Of a DNA stretch of 64,000 nucleotides, positions 42,081 through 50,249 are shown piece after piece. Every line of letters begins with the position of its first letter. Position 1 is the stretch's first letter. The position numbers and the translations under genes were made by a program. The DNA is from Candidatus Latescibacterota bacterium (GTDB taxonomy: Bacteria > JAAXHH01): contig JAJEEG010000006.1 of assembly GCA_022821085.1 (NCBI GenBank), positions 1,881,330 to 1,945,329 of the forward strand. Direction: 5' to 3'. A model generated the notes under the pieces. The model was given only the letters and a program-made list of their open reading frames with translations. It had not been told where the DNA came from and did no database searches.

Positions 42081-42334
42081 GTGAGAATGCAGATTAACTG
42101 GAACGCCGTGACGGCCGTAAATGCGTTTGCCGTGGCATTACTCACGGCCAGCGGAGGTTGACCGACAGATTAAGTGAGGATATCAGGGATCTGCGCCTGG
42201 AGATGCGCGAGGGGTTCGCCGAGACGCGCGTGGAGATCGAGGCGCTGCAACAGGATGTGGCTTTCATAAAAGGCCAGACTCAGGCGGATCAGACGACGAG
42301 TGGTAATACGAAGCGTCCAGATTCTGGGAAATAG
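42081..42334 (+). pseudogene. Frameshifted small membrane-anchored coiled-coil protein
   Basis: GTG 42081 (after AGGGAG) opens INWNAVTAVNAFAVALLTASGG, a short hydrophobic segment, then stops at 42159-42161. In the -1 frame from TTG 42158 the sequence continues as LTDRLSEDIRDLRLEMREGF and VEIEALQQDVAFIKGQT up to TAG 42332-42334. Joined, they make the familiar small protein layout of one N-terminal helix plus a charged coiled coil. The break suggests a decayed gene, though the second half could start at TTG 42158 behind GGAGG. Function unknown. Confidence 0.5.
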
Positions 42335-42471
42335 CCTTTAGTAAATTCCACATCGGACTCGGGAATGCCGTAGGAGGACAGACTATCGGGCAAAATGGAC
42401 ACTCCGAAGAGGTATTCGACGTGACTCTGGGAGTCACGCGGGTGCTCATCACTCAGAATTCCTTCCAGCAT
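42289..42471 (-). CDS. Possible small ORF downstream of the coiled-coil gene
   Basis: ATG 42471 lies inside the end of the 89-residue coiled-coil gene and opens about 60 codons (MLEGILSDEH...GYFPESGRFVLPLVV) on the same strand. The overlap and ordinary composition make it a candidate second gene of a small operon, but there is no recognised family and only a weak ribosome site. It also overlaps, on the opposite strand, the tail of the decayed coiled-coil gene. Uncertain. Confidence 0.25.
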   Translation of the reverse strand: MLEGILSDEHPRDSQSHVEYLFGVSILPDSLSSYGIPESDVEFTKGYFPESGRFVLPLVV

Positions 42472-42718
42472 TTTCAATCCGTTTCTGAATGTTATTCAAG
42501 CGTTGATCTGCTTCCTTCAGCTGCCTGTCTATATCCGCCATTCGTTGAGACTCTGCGACCATTTCTCTTTTTATGGCGTCAGCCTCTGATTCCAGTGACT
42601 TGATTCTCTCATTCATATCAACTCTCTTCCTCAAGATGCGATTCTTGGCCTTTAGTAATTCACGCCTATTTTCTAACAGTTCTTCGTAATACTCACGGAG
42701 TTCAATAAGGTAATCCAT
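42449..42718 (-). CDS. Small coiled-coil protein, unrecognised
   Basis: An 89-residue, highly charged protein predicted to be almost one continuous helix: IELREYYEELLENRRELLKA, then SLESEADAIKREM and DIDRQLKEADQRLNNIQKRI with heptad spacing of Leu/Ile. AAAGGAACCCC directly before ATG 42718 is a good ribosome site, which supports a real gene. It lies 279 bp downstream of the two-ATPase operon on the same strand, with TATACT-like sequence in between, so it may have its own promoter. No family recognised; a small adaptor or antitoxin-like partner is possible but unproven. Confidence 0.55.
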   Translation of the reverse strand: MDYLIELREYYEELLENRRELLKAKNRILRKRVDMNERIKSLESEADAIKREMVAESQRMADIDRQLKEADQRLNNIQKRIENAGRNSE

Positions 42719-42997
42719 GGGGTTCCTTTCATAATATCTAAGAATGAATAGTATACATATCTATGCCCTCCCTTATGAGCCCCTTCTTGGTGTTAGAGTC
42801 GGCAGATTACTAAAAATGACCTCCTGTAAGTCTATTGGTAGTCCCTGTAGGCATTACATTAGGCACTACATCATGTATATTAACAACATGTTGGCATTCT
42901 GACAACAACCCAGTGTCAACAATGTTACCTTCGACGTAGATTCTAATCAGTTGAAAGTGCGGAAAGCCATTCCGGTGCTTTGGTACCGGAACTATCC

Positions 42998-45900
42998 CTA
43001 GCCATTATCGATAGCACGCAAGATATCATCGGCAACTTCATTCACCTCAGCCGTTGCACGTACGTCCAACCCTGTTCGTTTTTGCAGTGCTACTACGAGA
43101 GGGCTAAGAACCTCAGCCTTCCTATCGTCGCTTAACAGGATATCAAGGACATCACTCTCTGAAGCTCCTGTCGTGATAATGAAAACTACACTCCCGATCA
43201 TCTCCTGCAAAATAGCTTGGTCATCAAGATCGGCGGAAGCATACACGGAACGGAACAAATCCATAGCGGCGGTGTGGTCCTTCTGAATCAGTAAAACCCT
43301 AATCCTGATCCAATGCAGTTGGCGTCTTGTATCGTTGGCCTGTTCTGCTTCTAAATTACCCACCATTTCTTGAATCGTATCGCAAGTTCGCTGTGCTTCT
43401 GACAGCCGACCGATTTTAATCTGGTTGTCGGCTTTGCTGACCCATGCGCCGGCGACCGCTCCTTGGAACCATGGGTTATTGCTTGCACTTGCACGGTCAA
43501 TTAATTCGTCATAAGTCGCTATACTTTCCTCGTATTTTCCTAGTTGACTTTGGACAAGAGCTTTGTTGTCCATCGCCATCACCACGACCTGCTGCAACCC
43601 TTCTGAATTGCTGTCAACGAAACATTCTACAACCAGATCATAAGTTTCGATGGACCCTTCATTGTCACCGAGGTTTCCCAGCGCGACACCTTTATTGATC
43701 AAAGTCCTGGCAATCCATAACTGAACCATGGAATCGGTACTATCTCCAAAGCGGTCAATCACTTCATCGTACGTTGCGATCTCTGCTTCGGAACGCCCAA
43801 GTTGCCCTTGCATCATTCCCTTGTTTAGAAACGACTTTGCGACAATTGCTTGGATTTCGGTCGATTCACTGGTTCCAAATCGCTCTATTACCTGATCGTA
43901 ACTCGAGATAGCCTCCGATAGGTTACCGAGATTCCATTGAGCAACTCCCCGATTTATCATCGCCGTGGCGACTAGAATGTGACGGTTCAATCTGTGGTCA
44001 TCGTCGACCCAGGCAATTAACTCATCGTAGGATTTAACCGAGGACTCAACATCGCCTAGTTCGAACTGCGTCTCTGCTTTGTTAAATAACGCCTCGGCTA
44101 CTAATCCCTTTAATGGCAATTCTTCAAAAGCACCGAAGCGTTTTAAGATCTCATCGTAGGCCCCGATAGCTGCCAATGAATTACCTAGCTCAACTTGTAC
44201 AGTCGCTTTAAGCATTAGCGCGTCAGCGACTTTTTTCTGAATCTGAGGCTTGTCAGAGTCTGCAAACCGTTCACTAATAGACTCTAAGGTAGCATTCGCG
44301 TCGCTGAGTTGGCCAAGTTCTTTCTGTACAAAACCTTTATTTACCATTGACTCGGCCAGTAACGACTCGAACTGAGGTATTCTGCTTGCATGAAATCGCT
44401 CTTCGACCGATGTGAAATCCTTATACGCCTCAGATAGCCTACCCATCCCGCAAAGAACCATACCCTTAAGAAGCTGAGCTTTAGCAACCATAAACTGGAT
44501 TCTCGGTGACTCTTGATCTGAAAACCGTTCAACGACCGAATCGAAGATCTCGATGGCCGCTTCAGGTTCTCTGCTTTGGACTTTTTCATCTGCTTTACTA
44601 ATCAAGTCTTCGGCGACCTTCACTACTTGACTAAGTTCAGCTTCTTTCTGGTCAGAACATATAAACTCGCGGTTGACTGTTACCGGTTCCAAACCTGAAT
44701 CAGAAATCTGACTGAACAACTGTTCAATCTGTGGTACATCCGCCCTCGCTCGCTTGAACCCTTCACGAATCGATTGGAACCGCGTCGCCTCCGCTCTGAA
44801 CATTTCCGACATCGCAGTCAGTTCGTCCTTACTGTAGAACACCGCCATAAACCGGATTAAATTGTGCACGACTGCCGCCTCATCCCGTTCACGTCTCATT
44901 TTATAGTAGATGCTGTACAGCCGTTCCGCCGCGGCATACTCCCGTTTCCTTGGACTTCCGTCGTAGGTAACGGCTCCACGATCAACTAATCTGCCAAGAA
45001 GGCTGGACACGCTTCGGACATCCATTCGCGCCCTTGCGGCGATCTCGCCGGTGGTCGAAGGTTGCCAGAGGTCGATTACCGCGAGATAGACACGACGCTC
45101 CGTTGGTGCCAAGGCCTCCAAATGGCCGCGGAAATACTCGGTATGGTCGTCTACGAGCGTCACCAGTTCTTCTATCAACTGGCGTAACGACCGGTGCTGC
45201 GCGAATTCCGCGACGATAACCAGTAGGCGGGGACTGCCGCCAGTGAGTATCTGCAGTGGTCTTATGCGGCGATCAGTAACTTCATCGCCGCTGACCACCT
45301 GCCACAACCGCCCGCATGCCTCGGTGTCCAATGGTTCGAGATTGATGGTTCGGAACAATTCGAAGAAGGGTTCTTGTGCTTCGTCCAGACCTTTGAAACG
45401 GCTTGTAGCGGTACCGATCAGTATGACCTGGGGCTCGGTCTGCAACGTCCTCCGCAACTGCCATCCGAAATCGTCATCCACGTCGGCGCACAGCGTCTGC
45501 AGGTTTTCGACCATGAGCACGAGCTTCCGGCCCAACCGATCGGAAGCGTCCAAGACCACAGCCCTGGCCCGCTCCGCCAGAGAATCCCCCCGCCATCGGG
45601 TTGTCAGATCGGTATGGGTATCCTGAAGTTCCCGTCCGAAATCCGGATCGGAACCCGCGACCTCCTTCGACAGATAGAAGAGCGTCTCAAGCCAGAAGTC
45701 GGCGATATCGAGTATCTCGTGGCTTTCTTCCATGAATCGCACAGGCACCAGACACCGAGAAAGTTTATGATCAGTGCGCAGCTCCGACGCTACGCGGGCC
45801 AGCAGCATTGTCTTCCCCATACCCCTTCGCGCGACCAGCAGGATGTGTTGGCACGAAGGAGTTTCAACGTTGTCCCGCAGCACGTTCAGTACGATTTCCA

Positions 45901-46006
45901 GTTCGTGTTCCCGTACCACGAATTGCCGGATCACTTCTTCATTAGACTGGAACGTGCCAGGATTGAACTTACGGATCGTGGAGGTCTTGGCTCTGGGCGA
46001 ATCCAT
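42998..46006 (-). CDS. AAA/STAND-like ATPase with winged helix and long TPR-like repeat region
   Basis: A 1002-residue protein. Residues 25-330 form an Orc/STAND-like ATPase: Walker A LLVARRGMGKT (56-66), a Walker B-position strand LVLMVENLQTL in which the acidic pair is V-E-N (166-168), and sensor-like ILIGTATSR. A winged-helix segment follows (TTGEIAARARMDVRSVSSLLGRL, about 345-370). From residue 470 to 930 run repeated 40-residue helical units of the type A-x-Y-D-E-(L/I)-I-x-R-F, TPR-like, about ten copies. Such repeats bind protein partners. It follows the smaller ATPase by 10 bp with GAGGAGACACCC before the ATG, so they are one operon. Its place in the defence island suggests immunity, but no described system is matched with certainty. 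Confidence 0.75.
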   Translation of the reverse strand: MDSPRAKTSTIRKFNPGTFQSNEEVIRQFVVREHELEIVLNVLRDNVETPSCQHILLVARRGMGKTMLLARVASELRTDHKLSRCLVPVRFMEESHEILDIADFWLETLFYLSKEVAGSDPDFGRELQDTHTDLTTRWRGDSLAERARAVVLDASDRLGRKLVLMVENLQTLCADVDDDFGWQLRRTLQTEPQVILIGTATSRFKGLDEAQEPFFELFRTINLEPLDTEACGRLWQVVSGDEVTDRRIRPLQILTGGSPRLLVIVAEFAQHRSLRQLIEELVTLVDDHTEYFRGHLEALAPTERRVYLAVIDLWQPSTTGEIAARARMDVRSVSSLLGRLVDRGAVTYDGSPRKREYAAAERLYSIYYKMRRERDEAAVVHNLIRFMAVFYSKDELTAMSEMFRAEATRFQSIREGFKRARADVPQIEQLFSQISDSGLEPVTVNREFICSDQKEAELSQVVKVAEDLISKADEKVQSREPEAAIEIFDSVVERFSDQESPRIQFMVAKAQLLKGMVLCGMGRLSEAYKDFTSVEERFHASRIPQFESLLAESMVNKGFVQKELGQLSDANATLESISERFADSDKPQIQKKVADALMLKATVQVELGNSLAAIGAYDEILKRFGAFEELPLKGLVAEALFNKAETQFELGDVESSVKSYDELIAWVDDDHRLNRHILVATAMINRGVAQWNLGNLSEAISSYDQVIERFGTSESTEIQAIVAKSFLNKGMMQGQLGRSEAEIATYDEVIDRFGDSTDSMVQLWIARTLINKGVALGNLGDNEGSIETYDLVVECFVDSNSEGLQQVVVMAMDNKALVQSQLGKYEESIATYDELIDRASASNNPWFQGAVAGAWVSKADNQIKIGRLSEAQRTCDTIQEMVGNLEAEQANDTRRQLHWIRIRVLLIQKDHTAAMDLFRSVYASADLDDQAILQEMIGSVVFIITTGASESDVLDILLSDDRKAEVLSPLVVALQKRTGLDVRATAEVNEVADDILRAIDNG

Positions 46007-46016
46007 GGGTGTCTCC

Positions 46017-47288
46017 TCAATCGTTCTGGACCGCGAAACCGAAACTTTGTTCGTTTCGGACTGGACAGCGCTGTTCGATTGGTATGTAATGGTTACCGAA
46101 CCGCGCGGCCCACCAGTCTTTCAGCAGATTCGAAGGAAACCGGTATCCGGCGTCGCATGTTTCGAGGTAGCCGTCATGTCCAAGCACGTCGAGCACCTCT
46201 GCAATGCGCTCGGCGGCATCGCTGACTCTAGCAACGTACAACTGCTCCAGGCCTCGTCGCGCGACGAAGCCGAATACGTCCTGCGTGGCGGCCTCTGCCA
46301 GGATCTCCATGGCAATGGTGTAATCCAGTTCGTCTCCCAATCCGTCTTTGAGTCGCGTCTCGTAATGGACAAGATCGTTCTGTCCCGCCGGGCCCAGTAG
46401 AACGGTGCGGTATACTTCATCCACGTCTGAAACAGCCACCCGTTGCCTACCCTGCATGAGCGCGTGATCTGTAAGGCGGGCGAAAAAGGACTGCACGTGA
46501 TGCGGAATGCCCATGCCAAGCTTGTCATACACCGCCTGGCCAACTCCGCCTTCGATCTGGAAGTCAGAACTTCTGGCAAGTCGATCGAAGCACTCGATGC
46601 AGGTTCCACGGTCCCAGGGTCCGAGTCGAAAGTTATACAGGTAGTTGATCCGGTCAATAATCCTCAGCCTTCGAACCAGCGGTTCAAGTCCGATGCTCCC
46701 GGATATGATGACGGCCGGGGAACCATCGCCGAGTTGTTGAAGCGTACCACGCAGCCAACTCAGAAACTCGTCGACCTTTTCGTATCCCTCGTCGTCACGG
46801 AGCATCCGTTTCAGGAAGATCGGCAGTTCATCAATGACAAGCAGGACAGGTTGATCGTGTTCGGCACAGTCACGAATCAGCTTTTCACCAAATCGTCGCC
46901 AGTTGCCCTGATCCAGCGCCGCTCGGAAACTCACTCGAAATTGCCGGGGACCTATGTCCTTGATTCTGTGAGATAATCGATTGAACAGGCTTAAAGTCCC
47001 TGTGGTAATCCGAGACATCAGGGGACGGACTGAATGCGCCGCTTCCGCGATACCCGCAATCACGTCTTCCGGACAGGTTGAACCTTCGACGTCTGCAAAC
47101 AGAAACACCCATCCGTCCTCCTCAAGTCGATGTCCTAATTCCCGCGCAATACTTGTCTTGCCCATACGACGCTGGCCTGAAAGCAACACATGATTGCCAT
47201 CACGCACCCGCTGTTCCAGCACCTGTAATTCGTTTTCTCGATTAAAAAAGTCTTCACCGGTTACCCAACGCCCTGTGGCTGATTTCAT
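46017..47288 (-). CDS. Archaeal-type AAA ATPase (COG1672-like), first gene of a two-ATPase operon
   Basis: A 423-residue ATP-binding protein. FFNRENELQVLEQRV is the N-terminal box of this family, followed by Walker A LLSGQRRMGKTS (36-46), Walker B VLLVIDELPIFL (148-159) and GSIGLEPLVRRL, the sensor I region. The C-terminal part looks like a winged helix and ends in LLKDWWAARFGNHYIPIEQR. The open frame extends to 47564, but ATG 47288, 7 bases after AAGGA, gives the normal family start; the region upstream is promoter-like. It is translationally close to the 1002-residue ATPase and shares its N-terminal plan, suggesting they work together, perhaps as mixed oligomers. Confidence 0.78.
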   Translation of the reverse strand: MKSATGRWVTGEDFFNRENELQVLEQRVRDGNHVLLSGQRRMGKTSIARELGHRLEEDGWVFLFADVEGSTCPEDVIAGIAEAAHSVRPLMSRITTGTLSLFNRLSHRIKDIGPRQFRVSFRAALDQGNWRRFGEKLIRDCAEHDQPVLLVIDELPIFLKRMLRDDEGYEKVDEFLSWLRGTLQQLGDGSPAVIISGSIGLEPLVRRLRIIDRINYLYNFRLGPWDRGTCIECFDRLARSSDFQIEGGVGQAVYDKLGMGIPHHVQSFFARLTDHALMQGRQRVAVSDVDEVYRTVLLGPAGQNDLVHYETRLKDGLGDELDYTIAMEILAEAATQDVFGFVARRGLEQLYVARVSDAAERIAEVLDVLGHDGYLETCDAGYRFPSNLLKDWWAARFGNHYIPIEQRCPVRNEQSFGFAVQND

Positions 47289-47357
47289 TTGAATATCCTT
47301 CTTGGAAACAGGTCTAAAATGACATTGAGACTGATTGCTTACGCTACCATGATAATA

Positions 47358-47388
47358 GTCAACAGTTTTGTTGTCAACAGTTTTGTTG
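47358..47388 (-). promoter_or_regulatory. Tandem palindromic repeat upstream of the two-ATPase operon (probable operator)
   Basis: The 15-mer GTCAACAGTTTTGTT occurs twice in direct succession (47358-47372, 47373-47387). Each copy contains the palindrome CAACA-GTTT-TGTTG (47360-47373 and 47375-47388). The array lies 70 bp upstream of the ATPase start in an AT-rich stretch, an arrangement typical of a repressor operator. The regulator is not identified. Apart from this, the gap 47289-47615 holds no supported gene. Confidence 0.5.
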
Positions 47389-47615
47389 AATAAAAGGATA
47401 TTGTAAGACAGGCGCGGCGCATCGTCAGCAGGACATACACAGGGCGTCCTCAGCGGGAGAGACGTCGGTGTGTCTGTCATACCGTATTTCGATCGTCTGC
47501 AGAGCCGCATCTTGAAGAAGGCATTTGAGGATTCGACCTTGACAATCGCTCTGAAATCGGGCATCGCTAAGCATCATCGCACAACAATGCCAGACGTTGC
47601 CGAAGTAGGTGCTTC

Positions 47616-47789
47616 ATGGTCGAACTTAAAGTCCGCAGATTCGGCAACTCGCTCGGTGTCGTCCTGCCCAAAGAAGTCGTCAGTCGGCTGAGCACGAAGG
47701 ATGGGGATTTTCTGTACCTGATCGAAGGATCGGACGGCAGTTACACAATTACGACCTACGATCCGGCTTTTGTAAAGAAGATGGTATAA
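47616..47789 (+). pseudogene. AbrB/MazE-like antitoxin with a premature stop
   Basis: ATG 47616 encodes 57 residues: MVELKVRRFGNSLGVVLPKE, the SpoVT-AbrB swapped-hairpin signature, then LSTKDGDFLYLIEG and YDPAFVKKMV before TAA 47787-47789. In the same frame the sequence continues as A-E-E-V-I-D-R-Y-R-N-T-L-N-V-L-A-K to TGA 47841-47843, matching the normal C-terminal tail of these antitoxins. So one codon has become a stop within a 75-codon gene. The DNA-binding part is intact, while the toxin-contacting tail is lost. No toxin gene follows. It may still repress DNA, or be a relic. Confidence 0.7.
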
Positions 47790-47953
47790 GCCGAAGAGGT
47801 CATCGACCGCTATCGAAACACACTCAACGTCCTGGCCAAGTGAAGGACCCGGCCTGGCTAGTGCGAGGAGTAATGATATCGCATCGGCATAGCCCATCCG
47901 CGGTGACAGCGGGCCTTATGCCAGATCCTTAGTCCGGAGAATTGGAGTACAAA

Positions 47954-48889
47954 ATGTCGACCAAAACCGATCCGGCCAACGAGGCCGCCGACGCATCCGC
48001 GACCGCGTCCTCCGCCACAACCACATCCACTTCAGCCGTAACCGCCGCCGCTCCCGTCCCCATGACCGAAGAGCAGAAGTTCTTCTTCGACCTGAAGGGC
48101 TGGATCCTCGTGCCCTCCGTGCTGTCGGAGACCGAGATCGAGGAAATGAAGGCCGAGGTGTACGCCGCGGTTGAGCCGGACAACAAGGGCAAGAACAGCG
48201 GTTTTAAAAGGGGTTTCCAGGGCAAGCTGGCCAACCTGCTCGATCACCCGGTCGTCGTGGGCATTCTCAACGAGATCCTGACCGAGCCGCCCTTCGTGGG
48301 GGACGACTTCTACGGTTTCCGTTGTGAGAACTCCTTCCTCATGGTGAGGGAATCCGGATGGGAATCGACCGTCAAGGGCACCGGGCTGCCCCATGTCGTG
48401 CGTCCTCCCCAGCAGGCCAACGCCATGCGCTACCAGGTACAGGGCGGCAAGATCTTCGCGGGACTCACCCGGGTGGTCTGGGAACTGGAGGAGGTCCGGG
48501 CGGGATACGGCGGTACCTCCTTCCTGAGCGGTTCGCACAAGGCCCATTTCAACTACGGAGGCCCGGACCGGTACCGCCCCAACATCAGCGAATCTCCCTG
48601 GGAAGAGAGTCTCTACGCCGCCATGGAGGATTACAGTTGTCCGCCGGGATCGATGCTGGTCTTCACCGAAAGCCTCATCCACGCGGCGAACGACTGGACC
48701 AATCCGGACAACCGGCGCTGCGCCGTGTTCAACTGCTACAACTCGATCTGGGCGCAGTGGCACCGGCTGAACCTGGATCACGAGATCATCGAGAAGATGC
48801 CGCCGAATCGGCAGTCGCTCTTCCGAGGCACATGGCAACTGGGCGGTGACGGAAACCGTTCGTATTCGGCGGACAACCGGTCGGTGTAG
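47954..48889 (+). CDS. Phytanoyl-CoA dioxygenase-family protein, atypical metal motif
   Basis: A 311-residue PhyH-fold protein. An Ala/Thr/Ser-rich N-terminus leads into FFDLKGWILVPSVLSETEIEEMKAEV, the family helix. The jelly-roll core has VRVVWELEEVRAGYGGTSFLSGSHKAHF-like strands (seen from TRVVWELEEV onward) and the late FTESLIHAANDWTN region with the distal His. The usual H-x-D iron motif is not clear: where it is expected the sequence is GLPHVVRPPQ. ATG 47954 follows GGAGTACAAA. It is 18 bp upstream of the enolase-superfamily gene and probably co-transcribed with it and a second PhyH gene. Confidence 0.82.
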   Translation: MSTKTDPANEAADASATASSATTTSTSAVTAAAPVPMTEEQKFFFDLKGWILVPSVLSETEIEEMKAEVYAAVEPDNKGKNSGFKRGFQGKLANLLDHPVVVGILNEILTEPPFVGDDFYGFRCENSFLMVRESGWESTVKGTGLPHVVRPPQQANAMRYQVQGGKIFAGLTRVVWELEEVRAGYGGTSFLSGSHKAHFNYGGPDRYRPNISESPWEESLYAAMEDYSCPPGSMLVFTESLIHAANDWTNPDNRRCAVFNCYNSIWAQWHRLNLDHEIIEKMPPNRQSLFRGTWQLGGDGNRSYSADNRSV

Positions 48890-48907
48890 CACGACGAGGA
48901 CATACAG

Positions 48908-50191
48908 ATGACCGAAATCCCCGGAGGTCTGGACGCCGTCCCGCCTCACCCCCCTTCCGTCCCGCAAAGTTCCGCCCTGAAGATCACGGCCGTGGAAACC
49001 CTCATCCCCGACGACATCATGCCCGGGTTGATCCTGCTTCGGATCCACACGGACGCCGACATCGTCGGCCACGGGGAGTCCTACTACGTCCCCCAGGCGG
49101 TGGCCGCCGTCATTCATGACTGGCTGGCCCGCCGGCTGCTGGGCAGCGACCCCCTGTCCATCGAGCACCACTGGCGGTTCTTCTACGAAAGGTTCAGTGC
49201 ATTCGGATCGCGGGGCGCGGAGATGCGGGCCCTCAGCGCCGTCGACCTGACCCTGTGGGACATTCTGGGCCAGGCGTGCGGCCGGCCCGTGTGGCAACTA
49301 CTGGGCGGCAAGGCCCGCGACACCGTCCGGGTCTACAACAGCTGCGGCGGTCCCACCTATGGACGCCGCCCGCCGGAAGCGCCTGCCGAACAGGGCTGGC
49401 CCGGCCACGGCGACATCGGCAAACCCGGTCCACTGGAAGACAACTGGGCCGCCCACCACGCCGCGGGCGACCTGGCGGAGGAACTGGTGGCGGAAGGGTA
49501 CACGGGCATGAAGTTCTGGACCTTCGACCGCGCCTACCGCGCCCATGGCGGGAGCTATCTCCCCATGTCCACGGTCAGGGCATGCGTGAAGCCCCTGGAG
49601 GAAGTGCGCAAGCGGGTGGGCGACCGCATCGAGATCCTCCTGGACGGGCATGGATTCTTCCAGCTTCCCGCCGCCCTGCGCATCGCAGAGGCCGTGCGCG
49701 ACCTGAACCCGATGTGGCTCGAGGACGTGATGCGGCTCGACAACGTGGACACGCTCCGGGATTTTCGCGACAAGGCGGGCGTGCCCCTGGCCGTGAGTGA
49801 GATGTACATCAGCCGGGAGGACTACCGCCACGTGCTGGAGAAGAACGCCGCCGACTACCTCATGGTCGATCCCACCTGGGTGGGCGGCATCAGCGAGACG
49901 CAGCGGCTGGCCGAGATGGCCCAGGGTTACAACATTCCGGCGGCGATGCACGACTGCACGGGTCCGCTTACGCTGTTTGCCGGCATCCACGTCGCCACGG
50001 CCGTGCCCAATGTCGTCATCCAGGAGTCGGTCCGTGCCCACATCCGAACCTTCTACGACCTGCTCATCGAGCCCAATATTGTCATTGACAGCGGATTTGC
50101 CCGGCCGCCGGAGGGACCGGGCCTGGGTACCCGCCTGCGGCCGGAACTCTTCGACCCGGAACACCCGGGGTACCGGATCAGCAAGGCGTAG
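48908..50191 (+). CDS. Mandelate racemase/muconate lactonizing enzyme-family dehydratase
   Basis: A 427-residue enolase-superfamily enzyme, probably an acid-sugar dehydratase. The N-terminal cap (ITAVETLIPDDIMPGLILLRI) and RALSAVDLTLWDILGQACGRPVWQLLGG precede the barrel. Metal ligands are read as D in RIEILLDGHGFFQ, E in NPMWLEDVMR and E in PLAVSEMYISRED; a catalytic His/Asp may lie in AAMHDCTGPLTLFAGIHVA. D-galactonate or related sugar-acid dehydratases are close in layout. GAGGACATACAG precedes ATG 48908. Flanked by two PhyH genes on the same strand, it suggests a pathway in which an oxygenated acid is processed. Confidence 0.88.
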   Translation: MTEIPGGLDAVPPHPPSVPQSSALKITAVETLIPDDIMPGLILLRIHTDADIVGHGESYYVPQAVAAVIHDWLARRLLGSDPLSIEHHWRFFYERFSAFGSRGAEMRALSAVDLTLWDILGQACGRPVWQLLGGKARDTVRVYNSCGGPTYGRRPPEAPAEQGWPGHGDIGKPGPLEDNWAAHHAAGDLAEELVAEGYTGMKFWTFDRAYRAHGGSYLPMSTVRACVKPLEEVRKRVGDRIEILLDGHGFFQLPAALRIAEAVRDLNPMWLEDVMRLDNVDTLRDFRDKAGVPLAVSEMYISREDYRHVLEKNAADYLMVDPTWVGGISETQRLAEMAQGYNIPAAMHDCTGPLTLFAGIHVATAVPNVVIQESVRAHIRTFYDLLIEPNIVIDSGFARPPEGPGLGTRLRPELFDPEHPGYRISKA

Positions 50192-50249
50192 GCGGACTGG
50201 CTGGGCCTGCCTGGACTGGCCACGACACACTCCTTTTTATGGCGGAATC

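Noticed and set aside
47470-47691. 73-codon frame upstream of the AbrB-like gene
   Set aside because: Second half is an out-of-frame reading of the antitoxin; no ribosome site or family resemblance.
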